A stretch of 64,000 nucleotides of DNA. Origin: Halorientalis persicus. GTDB taxonomy: Archaea; Halobacteriota; Halobacteria; Halobacteriales; Haloarculaceae. The notes beneath the pieces were generated by a model. That model searched no databases. It was not told where the DNA came from and saw nothing but the letters and a program-made list of their open reading frames with translations. The stretch spans positions 62,001 to 126,000 of the forward strand of contig NZ_FOCX01000005.1 in assembly GCF_900110215.1 (NCBI RefSeq), in the 5' to 3' direction. The translations under genes were made by a program, and so were the position numbers. This document shows, in pieces, positions 21,996-31,615 of this stretch. Within the stretch, counting starts at the first letter, position 1; each line of letters starts with the position of its first letter.

Positions 21996-22211
21996 ATGAG
22001 TCTCGTCGATAGCATCCGCGATCACGTCCGGGAACACCGTTCCGGGATGGTTTCGGATCTGCTGTTCGCCCTGGTGTGGGTGACGATCGTCGAACTGTTC
22101 TTCCGGTTCGTCGACGGCCCGCAGTGGGCCTACTATCTGTTCATGCTCGCTGGCATCCTCGCCTACTTCGGCTTCTTCTGGTCGCTGGAACTGGCGCGCG
22201 AACGGCAGTAA
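21996..22211 (+). CDS. Small two-helix membrane protein
   Basis: 71 residues with two predicted helices (LLFALVWVTIVELFFRFVDG; YYLFMLAGILAYFGFFWSLEL) and charged ends. No family is recognised. It follows the symporter/UspA genes on the same strand 65 bases downstream and may be the last gene of that operon. The codon use and clean helices support a real gene. Confidence 0.7.
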   Translation: MSLVDSIRDHVREHRSGMVSDLLFALVWVTIVELFFRFVDGPQWAYYLFMLAGILAYFGFFWSLELARERQ

Positions 22212-22241
22212 CGCGGTTCGCCGCCCGTTCCCGCCCTCGGA

Positions 22242-22670
22242 TCAGGTCCGCGGCACCGCCAGTACCGGGACGGTCGCCTTCCTGACGAGCGCGTCGGTGA
22301 CGCTTCCGACGCGCTCGCGCTCGACGATCCGTTTGCCCGTCGTGCCCATCGTCACGAGATCGACACCGACATCGTCCATGTACTTGAGGATCTCCTCGTC
22401 GGGTGTCCCGACCCGGATCGCGGCCTCCGTGTCGAGGCCCGCCTCACTGATCGTCTCTTCCAGGTCCGCGATGGCGCGCTCGCCCTCGTCTTCGAGTTTC
22501 TCGTTGATTTCGCCCATCGCCAGCCCGGGTGCGGCGTTGGCGACGCTCTCGTCGACCACGTAGAGGACGTGGACCGTCGCGTCGTGACGGCTCGCGGCGT
22601 CGATGGCGTGCTCGACCGCGCCGGCGGCGACCTCGCTTCCGTCCGTCGGGAGGAGTACAGTCTCGTACAT
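22242..22670 (-). CDS. UspA-family universal stress protein
   Basis: 142 residues, starting MYETVLLPTDGSEVAAGAVE. The loop MGTTGKRIVERERVGSVTDALVRKA fits the UspA nucleotide site in a weaker form: GTTGKRIVERERVGS keeps G-x2-G-x9-G-S. The ATG at 22670 is preferred to the upstream TTG; an AT-rich TATA-like stretch lies near 22690-22700. It is convergent with the small membrane protein gene. Confidence 0.9.
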   Translation of the reverse strand: MYETVLLPTDGSEVAAGAVEHAIDAASRHDATVHVLYVVDESVANAAPGLAMGEINEKLEDEGERAIADLEETISEAGLDTEAAIRVGTPDEEILKYMDDVGVDLVTMGTTGKRIVERERVGSVTDALVRKATVPVLAVPRT

Positions 22671-22766
22671 ACACGACAAGATTCGACCGATATCAACTTA
22701 ATCCAACGTCAAGATTCCCGGATCCTGGGAACGTGTTCGGCCACCGACTCCCGGCAGTCCGGCCAG

Positions 22767-23645
22767 TTACTCTTCTGGCGCGTACTGCCGCTCGACTGCT
22801 CGATACCCGTCGGCGTCGACCACGTCCTCGAAGGCCTCGAAGGAGATCCCGCCCACGGATTCGGTCGTGCCCGTCTCGGCCAACGTCTCGTAGGCGTCCT
22901 GCATCGCCTCCGTGGCCGCGAACAGCGCAGACAGCGGGTAGACGGCGATTTCGAACCCGATCTCGTCGAGTTCGGCGGCCGACAGCTCCGGCGTCTTTCC
23001 GTCGTCGACCACGTTGGCGACCGTCGGCGCGTCGATCTCCGCGGCGACGCGCTCCAGTTCGGTCCGCGATTCGGGGGCTTCGACGAAGACCACGTCCGCG
23101 CCGGCGTCGGCGTAGGCGCGCCCGCGCTCGATGGCCTCGTCCAGGCCGTGAACCGCGCGGGCGTCCGTCCGGCCGACGATCACCAGGTCCTCGTCACGCT
23201 CCTCACGGAGGTCCGCCGCGGCGCGGATCCGCTGGACGCCCTCCGCGGCCGGCACGACGCGTTTCTCGTCCATGTGGCCACAGCGTTTGGGCCACTCCTG
23301 ATCTTCGAGGATGACGCCCGCGACACCGGCATCGAGACACTCCCCGACCGTCCGCCGGACGTTCACGGCCGACCCGTACCCCGTGTCGGCGTCGGCTACG
23401 AGTGGTACGTCGACACTGCCGGCGATCCGATCGATCCGTTCGACGTTCTCGGCCATCGACATCATCCCGAAGTCGGGGAGTCCCAGCGTCGACGCCGCGA
23501 TCCCGAATCCGGACGTGAAGACGGCCTCGAACCCGGCTCGCTCGGCCAGCCGGGCCGAGAGCGCGTCGTGGACGCCCGGCAACGCGACGATTCCCTCCCC
23601 GTCGAGTACTTCCCGGAACCGCTCGGCCTGCGCGTTCGCTGTCAT
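22767..23645 (-). CDS. Isocitrate lyase/PEP mutase superfamily, methylisocitrate-lyase-like
   Basis: 292-residue TIM barrel. The lyase signature is intact: DADTGYG at residues 85-91 (metal site) and PKRCGH with catalytic C122, which phosphonopyruvate mutases lack. This suggests a 2-methylisocitrate- or isocitrate-type C-C lyase; oxaloacetate decarboxylase is another family member. It is divergent from pccB, the gene for the other main propionyl-CoA route, so a role in propionate metabolism is likely. Length fits PrpB (about 295) rather than isocitrate lyase proper. Confidence 0.8.
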   Translation of the reverse strand: MTANAQAERFREVLDGEGIVALPGVHDALSARLAERAGFEAVFTSGFGIAASTLGLPDFGMMSMAENVERIDRIAGSVDVPLVADADTGYGSAVNVRRTVGECLDAGVAGVILEDQEWPKRCGHMDEKRVVPAAEGVQRIRAAADLREERDEDLVIVGRTDARAVHGLDEAIERGRAYADAGADVVFVEAPESRTELERVAAEIDAPTVANVVDDGKTPELSAAELDEIGFEIAVYPLSALFAATEAMQDAYETLAETGTTESVGGISFEAFEDVVDADGYRAVERQYAPEE

Positions 23646-23927
23646 GGCTCGGTCGAGGGCGTCCGCCCGCCTAATCGTTGCCGATCCGTCCCACTCGTTG
23701 CTCGAAGGACCGACAGTTTCGACAACGAAATATTATCGACCCTGCTGTCGCCGTTCGCATCGTCGGGGGCGCTCACTGCGTTCGCGCCTCCCTGCTCGCG
23801 GGTCGTTTCACGCCCCGCTCGCTATCACGGCGGCGCTCCCGTTGGTCGCGCCTCACTACTCCGGAAAACATTTTTCACCCGGCTTCGTGTTCACTGCCAA
23901 GATGGACGTACGGGGACGTGATACGCG
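23646..23927. other. Gap between divergent lyase-like and pccB genes
   Basis: 282 bases without a convincing gene. The middle, about 23755-23865, is GC-rich, codon-like filler of the kind common between haloarchaeal genes. Near pccB the sequence gives ACATTTTTCACC at about 23867-23879, too far from the ATG for a leaderless promoter, so the pccB transcript may have a leader of about 30 bases. Confidence 0.4.
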
Positions 23928-25478
23928 ATGACGATCGAGGACCGCGTCGAAGAACTCCGCGAACGCAAGCGCGAGGCCGAACTCGGTGGTGGTGAAGACC
24001 GCATCGAGGCCCAGCACGACCGCGGGAAGATGACCGCCCGCGAGCGCATCGAGTATTTCCTCGATGACGGCACGTTCAACGAGGTCGACACCCTCCGCGA
24101 GCACCGCTCGACGAACTTCGACATGGACGAGCGGGAGATGCCCGGCGACGGCGTCGTCACCGGCTACGGCGAGGTCGACGGCCGGAAGCTCTTCGTCTTC
24201 GCCCACGACTTCACCGTGATGGGCGGCTCGCTGGGCGAAGCCTTCGCCCAGAAGGTCTGTAAGATCATGGACAAGGCCATCGAGACCGGCTGTCCGATCA
24301 TCGGCCTCAACGACTCCGCCGGCGCGCGCATTCAGGAGGGGATCGACTCGCTGGCGGGCTACGCCGACATCTTCCACCGCAACCAGCTCGCTTCGGGCGT
24401 CGTCCCCCAGATCTCGGCGATCATGGGGCCGTGTGCAGGCGGTGCGGTCTACTCCCCAGCCATCACGGACTTCATCATGATGGTCCAGGACACCAGCCAT
24501 ATGTTCATCACTGGCCCGGACGTGATCGAGACCGTCACGGGCGAGGAAGTCGGCTTCGAGGAACTCGGTGGCGCACAGACCCACGCCACCGAATCCGGGG
24601 TCTCACACTTCACCGCCCAGGCCGAGGAGGCGGCCCTGGACGATATCGCCTATCTCCTCTCGTTCCTCCCGCAGAACAACGTCGAGGACCCGCCCCGCGT
24701 CGAGCCGTGGGACGACCCCGAACGGGAACCCGACGACCTGATGGACATCGTTCCCGATCAGCCCCAGAAGCCCTACGATATGCGAAACGTCGTCGATAGC
24801 ATCGTCGACGAGGGTTCCTTCTTCGAGGTGGCCGAGATGTTCGCGCGCAACCTCACCATCGGCTTCGCCCGGATGGACGGTCACTCGGTGGGCATCGTCG
24901 GCAACAATCCCCACGTGAACGCGGGGACGCTGGACATCGACGCCTCGGTCAAGGGGGCGCGATTCGTCCGATTCTGTGATGCCTTCAACATCCCCATCCT
25001 GACGTTCGTGGACGTGCCCGGGTTCATGCCCGGCACCGACCAGGAACACGACGGGATCATCAAACACGGCGCGAAGCTGCTGTACGCCTACTCCGAGGCG
25101 ACCGTGCCGCTGCTGACCGTCATCACCCGGAAGGCCTACGGCGGGGCCTACGACGTGATGGCCTCGAAGCACGTCGAGGCGGACATGAACTACGCCTGGC
25201 CGACGGCCGAAATCGCCGTGATGGGACCGAAGGGGGCGGTGAACGTCCTCTACGACGACGAACTTGCGAGTGCGGAGGACGTGGAGGCCCGCCGGCAGGA
25301 ACTCATCGACGAGTACCGCGACGCCTTCGCCAATCCCTACACGGCGGCCGAGCGCGGCTTCGTCGACGACGTGCTGGAACCGCAGGAGACGCGCGCCCGA
25401 CTCATCACCGACCTGGAGATGATCCGGGGGAAACGCAAGGACACGCCCGACCGCAAACATGGCAACATCCCGCTCTGA
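23928..25478 (+). CDS. pccB: Propionyl-CoA carboxylase, carboxyltransferase subunit
   Basis: 516 residues, the normal length for PccB/AccD-type subunits. Two crotonase-fold halves are seen: the N half has GQSL-equivalent [18 protein letters not shown] and [12 protein letters not shown], and the C half has [23 protein letters not shown] and [16 protein letters not shown]. It transfers CO2 from carboxybiotin (on PccA) to propionyl-CoA, giving methylmalonyl-CoA. It is followed directly by pccX, while pccA lies 0.9 kb on. The same subunits are known in Haloferax mediterranei. It serves propionate use and the methylaspartate cycle. Confidence 0.95.
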   Translation: MTIEDRVEELRERKREAELGGGEDRIEAQHDRGKMTARERIEYFLDDGTFNEVDTLREHRSTNFDMDEREMPGDGVVTGYGEVDGRKLFVFAHDFTVMGGSLGEAFAQKVCKIMDKAIETGCPIIGLNDSAGARIQEGIDSLAGYADIFHRNQLASGVVPQISAIMGPCAGGAVYSPAITDFIMMVQDTSHMFITGPDVIETVTGEEVGFEELGGAQTHATESGVSHFTAQAEEAALDDIAYLLSFLPQNNVEDPPRVEPWDDPEREPDDLMDIVPDQPQKPYDMRNVVDSIVDEGSFFEVAEMFARNLTIGFARMDGHSVGIVGNNPHVNAGTLDIDASVKGARFVRFCDAFNIPILTFVDVPGFMPGTDQEHDGIIKHGAKLLYAYSEATVPLLTVITRKAYGGAYDVMASKHVEADMNYAWPTAEIAVMGPKGAVNVLYDDELASAEDVEARRQELIDEYRDAFANPYTAAERGFVDDVLEPQETRARLITDLEMIRGKRKDTPDRKHGNIPL

Positions 25479-25479
25479 G

Positions 25480-25785
25480 ATGGGGGACGAGAACGCTCCC
25501 GCAGGGACCGGCGAGGAGGCCTTGCTCACCGCCGTCGAGGCGGCGCTGGCCGACGACGCCGAGGCCGACGAAGCGGCTGCCGTCGCCGCCGCCATCGGCG
25601 CACATATGCGCGATCAGGAACTCGCCGCAGCGGCCGCGGCCGACGGAGATAGCGGCCCCAACTGGGACGAGGGCAAGTGGGAGTTCGCCAGCAAGGTGGC
25701 GCGCAAGCGTCGCCGCTCGGTGCGCGTGCCGACCGACGCGCCGAAAGATCCGTGGACGGCCGCGGGCCGGACCGACCGGATGTGA
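25480..25785 (+). CDS. pccX: PccX-like small subunit of propionyl-CoA carboxylase
   Basis: 101 residues. An Ala/Glu-rich helical N half ([28 protein letters not shown]) is followed by a basic segment ([13 protein letters not shown]) and a C-terminal [12 protein letters not shown]. The Trp-containing tail recalls epsilon subunits of acyl-CoA carboxylases. It starts 1 base after the pccB stop (an in-frame ATG at 25459 would overlap pccB). In H. mediterranei the small PccX is needed for activity; assignment here rests on position and composition. Confidence 0.75.
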   Translation: MGDENAPAGTGEEALLTAVEAALADDAEADEAAAVAAAIGAHMRDQELAAAAAADGDSGPNWDEGKWEFASKVARKRRRSVRVPTDAPKDPWTAAGRTDRM

Positions 25786-25786
25786 G

Positions 25787-26035
25787 TCAGGCCTGCCAGT
25801 GCCAGTAATCGACCGTGCGGAACAGGACGTACACCACGGCGTTGAGGACGCCGGTGAGCGCGAAGACGCCGCCCAGTACCCAGAAGACGCGGCCGAAGAC
25901 GCCGATCTCGGTCAGGCCGAACGCGAAAGAGAGGGAGATGATCCCCCAGACCAGCAAGATCGCGGCGATGCGAGCCCCTTCTTCGACGTAGGTCGATACC
26001 GACTGTGCCGGCGGAACGGGTGAGCTGTCCGTCAC
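25787..26035 (-). CDS. Small two-helix membrane protein
   Basis: 82 residues from a GTG at 26035, with two helices (IAAILLVWGIISLSFAFGL; VFWVLGGVFALTGVLNAVVYVLF). Family unknown. A TATA-like TTTTGATAA (read on the minus strand) near 26055 favours this start over ATG 26062. It lies inside the pcc cluster but on the opposite strand, with its stop 1 base from the pccX stop, so it is probably not functionally tied. Confidence 0.65.
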   Translation of the reverse strand: MTDSSPVPPAQSVSTYVEEGARIAAILLVWGIISLSFAFGLTEIGVFGRVFWVLGGVFALTGVLNAVVYVLFRTVDYWHWQA

Positions 26036-26095
26036 GTCACCACAGTTCCACGGAGTTATCAAAAGTCGCTCGGAGACTCAAACAGTCACTGACGT

Positions 26096-26572
26096 TTAGA
26101 CGCTCATCGTCTCGTCGCACTCGGGACAGCGCAGGCCGCCCTGGTCGCCGGCCGCGATGTCGACGCCCATCGCGTCCACGTCCTCGCAGTTCGGGCAGGG
26201 AACGGGCACGCGGAGCTGGTCCCAGTCGTGGCGCTTCCCGGGCGCGCCGATAGCCAGGACGGTCGCCTGCTCGTCGCTCTTGTTCTCGCCGTGGTGGTAG
26301 TCGCCGGGTGCGAAGCGGACGACCTCGCCTGCCTCGACTTCCTGTGACCCGTCTTCGGTGTCGAAGGTCACCGTGCCCTCTAGCACGTAGAAGATTTCCT
26401 CCTGGTCGAGGTGGGTGTGGTAGCCGCCGTCCGGGGCCTCGCCGGGGGCCAGCGTGTAGTGGTTCATCGCCACGTCGGTGGTGCCCAGCGCGTCGGCCAG
26501 TGCCCGCGCGCCCTCGGTCGCGTCCAGCGGGTGTGGGAACGTGTCTAACTCCTCGACGGTAACGTGTTCCAT
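26096..26572 (-). CDS. Cupin-domain protein with C-terminal zinc ribbon
   Basis: 158 residues. The cupin metal site is visible (GGYHTHLDQEEIFYVLEG: H-x-H-x4-E; second motif APGDYHHGEN). A C-terminal treble-clef or ribbon pair follows (CPNC near 125, CPEC near 150). Such small cupins bind a metal or a ligand and may act as enzymes or sensors; the ribbon adds possible nucleic-acid or protein contact. ATG 26572 is preferred because it gives MEHVTVEEL directly before the fold. Confidence 0.82.
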   Translation of the reverse strand: MEHVTVEELDTFPHPLDATEGARALADALGTTDVAMNHYTLAPGEAPDGGYHTHLDQEEIFYVLEGTVTFDTEDGSQEVEAGEVVRFAPGDYHHGENKSDEQATVLAIGAPGKRHDWDQLRVPVPCPNCEDVDAMGVDIAAGDQGGLRCPECDETMSV

Positions 26573-26674
26573 ATCGGTACGGTCCGCACGCCCCGACAAA
26601 CGGTTTTCGGGTTCGCATATTGGGTAGTTTATCCGGTCGGACTGGAGCGGGTTTTCCCTTGCCGCGTGCGCATA

Positions 26675-26684
26675 CTTTTATAGG
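26675..26684 (+). promoter_or_regulatory. TATA box of pccA
   Basis: CTTTTATAGG is centred about 27 bases before the ATG at 26706. It indicates that pccA has its own promoter although it belongs to the pccB/pccX enzyme. Confidence 0.6.
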
Positions 26685-26705
26685 GCGACTCCCGGTACAG
26701 AGGGT

Positions 26706-28556
26706 ATGTTCGATACGGTGCTCGTCGCGAACCGGGGAGAAATCGCGGTCCGGGTGATGCGCGCCTGTGAGGAACTGGGTATAGACACGGTCGCCGTCTA
26801 CAGTGAAGCGGACAAGCACTCGGGACACGTCCGGTACGCCGACGAGGCGTACAACGTGGGCCCGGCCCGCGCGGCCGACTCCTACCTCGATCACGACGCG
26901 ATCATCGAGGCCGCACAGCAGGCCGACGCCGACGCGATCCACCCCGGCTACGGCTTCCTCGCGGAGAACGCCGAGTTCGCCCGCAAGGTCGAGGCCACCG
27001 AGGGGGTCACCTGGGTGGGTCCCGCCGGCGACGCGATGGAGCGACTGGGCGAGAAGACCAAGGCCCGCAACGTGATGAGCGAGGCCGACGTGCCCATCAT
27101 CCCCGGCACCGACCCCATCGAGGAACCCGCGGCCGTCCGGGAGTTCGCCGAGGAACACGGCTACCCCATCGCCATCAAGGCCGAAGGTGGCGGCGGTGGC
27201 CGCGGGATGAAGATCGTCCGCGAGGAAAGCGAGATCGAGGAGCAACTCGAGAGCGCAAAGCGCGAGGGCGAGGCCTACTTCGACAACGATTCGGTCTTTC
27301 TGGAGCGCTATCTGGAGGACCCGCGCCACATCGAGGTCCAGATCATCGCCGACCATCACGGGAACGTCCGCCACCTGGGCGAGCGGGACTGCTCGCTCCA
27401 GCGCCGCCACCAGAAGGTCATCGAGGAGGGCCCGAGTCCCGCCCTCGACGACGAACTGCGTGAGAAAATCGGCGAGGCCGCCCGCCGCGGCGTCGACGCC
27501 GCCGACTACTACAACGCCGGGACTGTCGAGTTCCTCGTCGAGGAGGACCCGGATCGGGACCCCGACGAGGTGCTGGGCGCGGACGCGGACTTCTACTTCC
27601 TCGAAGTGAACACGCGCATCCAGGTCGAACACACTGTCACCGAGGAGATTACGGGTATCGATATCGTGAAGTGGCAGCTCCGGGTCGCGGCCGACGAGGA
27701 GATCGGTTTCGCACAGGACGACGTCGAGATCGACGGCCACGCCATGGAGTTCCGGATCAACGCCGAGAACGCCGCGGAGGACTTCGCGCCGGCGACCGGC
27801 GGCGAACTGGCGACCTACGACCCGCCCGGCGGGATCGGCGTGCGGATGGACGACGCGCTCCGGCAGGGCGACGACCTCGTGACTGACTACGACTCGATGA
27901 TCGCGAAGCTGATCGTCTACGCCTCGGACCGCGAGGAGTGTATCACCCGGTCACAGCGAGCGCTCGGGGAGTACGATATCGAGGGGATCCCGACGATCAT
28001 CCCGTTCCACCGGCTGATGCTCGAAGACGAGGCGTTCGTGAACGGCAAACACCACACGAAGTACCTCGACGAGGAACTCGACCCCGAGCGCATCGACGAG
28101 GCCCAGGAGAAGTGGGGCACCGACGATGGCGGCAGCGCCGACGGGGACGAAGAGGTCGTCGAACGCGAGTTCACCGTCGAGGTCAACGGCAAGCGGTTCA
28201 GCGTCAACCTCGAAGAGCGCGGCGCGCCACCCATCCCGACAAGCGCCGGCAACGGCGGTGGCGGGGACCAGCCCCAGCGCCCCTCCGGCGGCTCGGGCGG
28301 CGGTGGCGGCGGAGGCGGCGGTGGCCAGGCCGCCGCGGCCGAGGGCCAGCAGGTCACCGCCGAGATGCAGGGGACCATCCTGGAGGTCAACGTCGCCGAG
28401 GGTGACGAGGTGGCCTCCGGCGACGTGATCTGCGTGCTGGAAGCGATGAAGATGGAGAACGACGTCGTCGCCCCCGCGGGCGGCACGGTCGAACAGGTCG
28501 CCATCGCCGAGGGCGAGAGCGTCGACATGGGCGACCTGCTGGTCGTGATCGACTGA
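26706..28556 (+). CDS. pccA: Propionyl-CoA/acyl-CoA carboxylase, biotin carboxylase-BCCP subunit
   Basis: 616 residues. Biotin carboxylase N domain is 1-115; the ATP-grasp domain is about 116-330 with [26 protein letters not shown] gives the catalytic site; the C domain runs to about 450. A linker with a long glycine run lies at about 514-545, then the biotinyl domain with EAMKMEN and biotin-accepting K582. It charges biotin with CO2 for PccB. The birA gene 550 bases downstream encodes the ligase that would attach biotin. The glycine run is a flexible arm. Confidence 0.95.
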   Translation: MFDTVLVANRGEIAVRVMRACEELGIDTVAVYSEADKHSGHVRYADEAYNVGPARAADSYLDHDAIIEAAQQADADAIHPGYGFLAENAEFARKVEATEGVTWVGPAGDAMERLGEKTKARNVMSEADVPIIPGTDPIEEPAAVREFAEEHGYPIAIKAEGGGGGRGMKIVREESEIEEQLESAKREGEAYFDNDSVFLERYLEDPRHIEVQIIADHHGNVRHLGERDCSLQRRHQKVIEEGPSPALDDELREKIGEAARRGVDAADYYNAGTVEFLVEEDPDRDPDEVLGADADFYFLEVNTRIQVEHTVTEEITGIDIVKWQLRVAADEEIGFAQDDVEIDGHAMEFRINAENAAEDFAPATGGELATYDPPGGIGVRMDDALRQGDDLVTDYDSMIAKLIVYASDREECITRSQRALGEYDIEGIPTIIPFHRLMLEDEAFVNGKHHTKYLDEELDPERIDEAQEKWGTDDGGSADGDEEVVEREFTVEVNGKRFSVNLEERGAPPIPTSAGNGGGGDQPQRPSGGSGGGGGGGGGGQAAAAEGQQVTAEMQGTILEVNVAEGDEVASGDVICVLEAMKMENDVVAPAGGTVEQVAIAEGESVDMGDLLVVID

Positions 28557-28562
28557 TCGGGA

Positions 28563-29030
28563 TTAGCCGTCGGTGTCGGTATCTTCTGGACCGTCCCCGC
28601 GTCGCTGGACGACCAAATCGGTCACCATCGTCATCGCGGGATCGCCGTCGACCGCTGCCGTGAGTTCGTAGTCGAGATAGCCGTGGCTGTCGGTGTGGTC
28701 CGGGACCGTCGCGTCGAGGACCTCGCCCCGGACGGCGAGCGTGTCGCCGGGGTGGACCGGGTCGTGGAACTCGACGCGCTGGATGTAACGTGCACCCAGG
28801 TTCGCCACGTCGTCGAGCCACGCGTCGACCCAGTTGCGCATGGCGACGCCGATCGTGTGGAGCCCGCTGGCGATCACTTCGCCGTGGATGGACTCCGCGG
28901 CCGCGGCCTCGTCCACGTGGAACCGCTGTGGGTCCCACCGCTCGGCGAAGGCCACGATCTCCTCCGTCGTCAGTGTCTCCGCCCCGAACGTTCCGGTCTC
29001 GCCGACCGCGATGTCCTCGAAGTAGCGCAT
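28563..29030 (-). CDS. MaoC-like hotdog dehydratase
   Basis: 155-residue single hotdog domain. The hydratase-2 region is WDPQRFHVDEAAAAES (Asp/His pair) followed by IASGLHTIG. (R)-enoyl-CoA hydratases of this size serve fatty-acid or PHA precursor supply; the mesaconyl-CoA hydratase of the methylaspartate cycle is a larger relative. The location between pccA and birA suggests acyl-CoA metabolism. It converges on pccA with a 6-base gap. Confidence 0.85.
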   Translation of the reverse strand: MRYFEDIAVGETGTFGAETLTTEEIVAFAERWDPQRFHVDEAAAAESIHGEVIASGLHTIGVAMRNWVDAWLDDVANLGARYIQRVEFHDPVHPGDTLAVRGEVLDATVPDHTDSHGYLDYELTAAVDGDPAMTMVTDLVVQRRGDGPEDTDTDG

Positions 29031-29109
29031 ACGCGCCGTTGGCCCGACGGGGGCAAAAACACGACGCGTGAGCCGTCGGTTTTTCTACCTCGCCGGGCCA
29101 AGCCGATCC

Positions 29110-30045
29110 ATGCAGAAGACGCGCCACCGCGTTCTCGACGCCATCGCCGACGGGCCAGTACCGGGGCCGGCACTCGCCGACCGCCTCGACGTGTCACGTG
29201 CCGCAGTCTGGAAACACATCGAGGCGCTCCGGGACGCGGGCTTTTCCATCGACGGCGGTGACGACGGCTACGAACTCGTCTCCATACCGGAGTTCGGTGG
29301 CGAGGCGGTCGAATTCGGACTGGACGCCCCCTTCGAGGTGGAGTATCACGACACGATCCCGAGTACCAACGACCGGGCTCGGGAACTCGCCGACGAAGGC
29401 CGCGAGGACGTGGTCGTGCTGGCCGACGAGCAGACCGGGGGCCGGGGCCGCCTCGACAGGGCGTGGACGGCTCCCTCTGGCGGCATCTGGCTGTCGATTC
29501 TCCTGCGGCCGACGGTGCCGCCCGCCGACGCGCCCGCGTTCACGCTCGCGGCCGCGGTGGCGACGACCCGTGCGGCCCGCGAGGCCGGCGTCGACGCCGC
29601 GATCAAGTGGCCCAACGACGTGCTGGTGGCCGACGGTGATGGAGGCCAGCGGAAACTCACCGGCATCCTCACCGAGATGGAGGGCGAAGCGGATCGAGTC
29701 TCGTGGGTCGTCGTGGGCATCGGGATCAACGCGAACGTCGACGCCGCCGACCTCGTCGACGGGGCGACCAGCCTCCGTGCGGAGAACGGGGACGTGAATC
29801 GACGGGTGTTCACCCAGCGCGTGTTGGAGGAGTTCCACGAGCTACGATCGAATCTGGATTCGGTGGTGCCGGCCTGGCGGGACCTCGCGGACACCCTCGG
29901 GCGGCGGGTCAGGGTCGACACGCCAGGTGGCGAGGTCGTCGGCGAGGCCGTGGATATCGAGTTTCCCGGCACGCTCGTGGTCGAGACCGACGACGGGACC
30001 GTTCGCGTGAGCGCCGGCGACTGTGAACACCTCCGGCCGGTCTAG
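29110..30045 (+). CDS. birA: Biotin-protein ligase BirA (with HTH domain)
   Basis: 311 residues. An N-terminal winged helix (residues 5-55, LADRLDVSRAAVWKHIEALRDAG) may repress biotin or carboxylase genes. The catalytic domain has TGGRGRLDRAWTAPSGG (biotin/ATP loop), KWPNDVLV with the catalytic lysine, and GIGINAN. The C-terminal domain is SH3-like. It adenylates biotin and attaches it to PccA K582. The start at ATG 29110 places the HTH directly at the N-terminus. The final bases overlap the uspA gene on the other strand by 4. Confidence 0.94.
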   Translation: MQKTRHRVLDAIADGPVPGPALADRLDVSRAAVWKHIEALRDAGFSIDGGDDGYELVSIPEFGGEAVEFGLDAPFEVEYHDTIPSTNDRARELADEGREDVVVLADEQTGGRGRLDRAWTAPSGGIWLSILLRPTVPPADAPAFTLAAAVATTRAAREAGVDAAIKWPNDVLVADGDGGQRKLTGILTEMEGEADRVSWVVVGIGINANVDAADLVDGATSLRAENGDVNRRVFTQRVLEEFHELRSNLDSVVPAWRDLADTLGRRVRVDTPGGEVVGEAVDIEFPGTLVVETDDGTVRVSAGDCEHLRPV

Positions 30046-30509
30046 GCCTTCATCTCCGGCTCACGGTCGACGACGGCCGGTTCCTCCACGCGGACCGTCA
30101 TCACCGGGACCGGCGAGCGACGGACCACGCGCTCGGCGACGCTTCCGAGCAAGAGGCGGTCGATGCCCCCGCGCCCGTGTGTCCCCATCACGATCAGGTC
30201 ACAGCCGTCGTCGTCGGCGTGTTCCACGATCGTTTTGCTCGGTTTGCCCTCGGCGACGATCCGCTCGACCGGTGCGCGGCCGCCGACGATCCGCTCGACC
30301 TCGTTCAGCGCGGCCGTCCCCTCCTCGTACAGCAACTCCGAGATTCCCTCCCAGCTGGTCTCCATCGGCAGACTGGAGAAACTCGCCGCGTCGACGACGT
30401 ACAGCGCGTGGATCGAGGCGTCGTCTCTGTCCGCCAGCGCGGCCGCGTGGTCGACCACCGGTTCCATTTCCGCCGACCCGTCCGTCGGCAGGAGGACGCA
30501 ATTGTACAT
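30042..30509 (-). CDS. UspA-family universal stress protein
   Basis: 155 residues. NCVLLPTDGSAEM starts the fold and MGTHGRGGIDRLLLGSVAERVVR gives a complete ATP-binding loop. A TATA-like TTAAG (minus strand) near 30545 fits the ATG at 30509. It is the third UspA in the window and probably stands alone. Confidence 0.92.
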   Translation of the reverse strand: MYNCVLLPTDGSAEMEPVVDHAAALADRDDASIHALYVVDAASFSSLPMETSWEGISELLYEEGTAALNEVERIVGGRAPVERIVAEGKPSKTIVEHADDDGCDLIVMGTHGRGGIDRLLLGSVAERVVRRSPVPVMTVRVEEPAVVDREPEMKA

Positions 30510-30577
30510 TGTTATCTATTACCAACCTTCGACGGCGGCCGGCTTAACTGTAACTGGGAACCGGGCGGGGTCACTCG

Positions 30578-31615
30578 TCAGTCGGCGGTTTCGAGGACGA
30601 CCTCGCGCACGTCGCTTTCGCCCGCGCGACGGACCACGGCGCGGACGGGGTTCTGGTAGCCGCTGAGGTTGTCCGAGTCACCGTCGAGAACGAACAGGCG
30701 GGCGTCCCGGTCTTCCTCGATCACGCCGCAGTTCAGGCCCGCGACCTTGGCCCCGTGGTGGGTCGCCATCTTGAGGACGTAGCGGGCCGACACGTCCGAG
30801 AGTTTCGCGGCGAACTCCATCTCCCGGAACATCGAGGGGCTGTTGAGCATCACGTTGTCCGTCCCGAGCGCGACCGTCGTGTGCTCGGCCAGTTCGGCGA
30901 TATCGGGCGTGCCGACGCCGGTCACGAGGTTCGAGCGCGGGCAGACGACGATAGGCACCTCCCTGTCGGCGACTCGATCCAGGTGGATCGGCTCGGTGTG
31001 GACCATGTGGACGAGGAAGTCGGGATCGAGATCGAGCGCCCCGTTGATGTCGTCGGGGTCGCGCTCGCCCGCGTGGATGCCAAACAGTTTGTTAGCCTCG
31101 CGGGTGGCGGTCCGTTCGCGGCCGAATTCGCCGTCGCGGGCCCCGCTCGCGCCGAACCCGTCGGCGGCTTCCATGGCTTCGATCTCTTCGCGGCCGAGCG
31201 TGACCGACTCGATGTCCAGCCCCTCGGCGGCCTCGGCCATCGCGCGGACGCCTTCGACGCCGCCCTCGCGGAACTCGATACAGGCCGCCGTGCCGCCCGA
31301 CTGCATGAAGGAGAGGGACCGCTTCATCGCCGCGACGGTCTCCTCGTGGCTAGCCTCCCGGAGCAGTCGATGTTTCAGGCCGTCGGGCGGCGCGACGAGT
31401 TCGTCCAGGCTCAGCCCCTCGCCGGCTTCCTTGGCGATGGAGTCGCCGATGTGGGTATGGGCGTTGACGAACGCCGGGACGACGATGTCGTCGGTGTCGA
31501 CGGGTTCCTCCTCGATGCCCGCGACCTGTCCGTCGGCGACGATCACACGGCCCTCGATAACCTCGAACTCTTTCCCACGAAGGATTCGGCCTTCGATCAC
31601 GCGGCGCTCGCTCAT
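30578..31615 (-). CDS. Amidohydrolase-superfamily deaminase/hydrolase
   Basis: 345 residues. The metal site is complete: NAHTHIGD (HxH), GIHAGE near residue 195, HMVHTEP near 220, and ALGTDN (Asp). The family includes cytosine, guanine and chlorohydrolase enzymes; the substrate is not evident. Its ATG overlaps the stop of the HD-domain gene by 4 bases, so both are translated together, which hints at nucleotide or nucleobase salvage: an HD triphosphohydrolase followed by a deaminase. Confidence 0.85.
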   Translation of the reverse strand: MSERRVIEGRILRGKEFEVIEGRVIVADGQVAGIEEEPVDTDDIVVPAFVNAHTHIGDSIAKEAGEGLSLDELVAPPDGLKHRLLREASHEETVAAMKRSLSFMQSGGTAACIEFREGGVEGVRAMAEAAEGLDIESVTLGREEIEAMEAADGFGASGARDGEFGRERTATREANKLFGIHAGERDPDDINGALDLDPDFLVHMVHTEPIHLDRVADREVPIVVCPRSNLVTGVGTPDIAELAEHTTVALGTDNVMLNSPSMFREMEFAAKLSDVSARYVLKMATHHGAKVAGLNCGVIEEDRDARLFVLDGDSDNLSGYQNPVRAVVRRAGESDVREVVLETAD

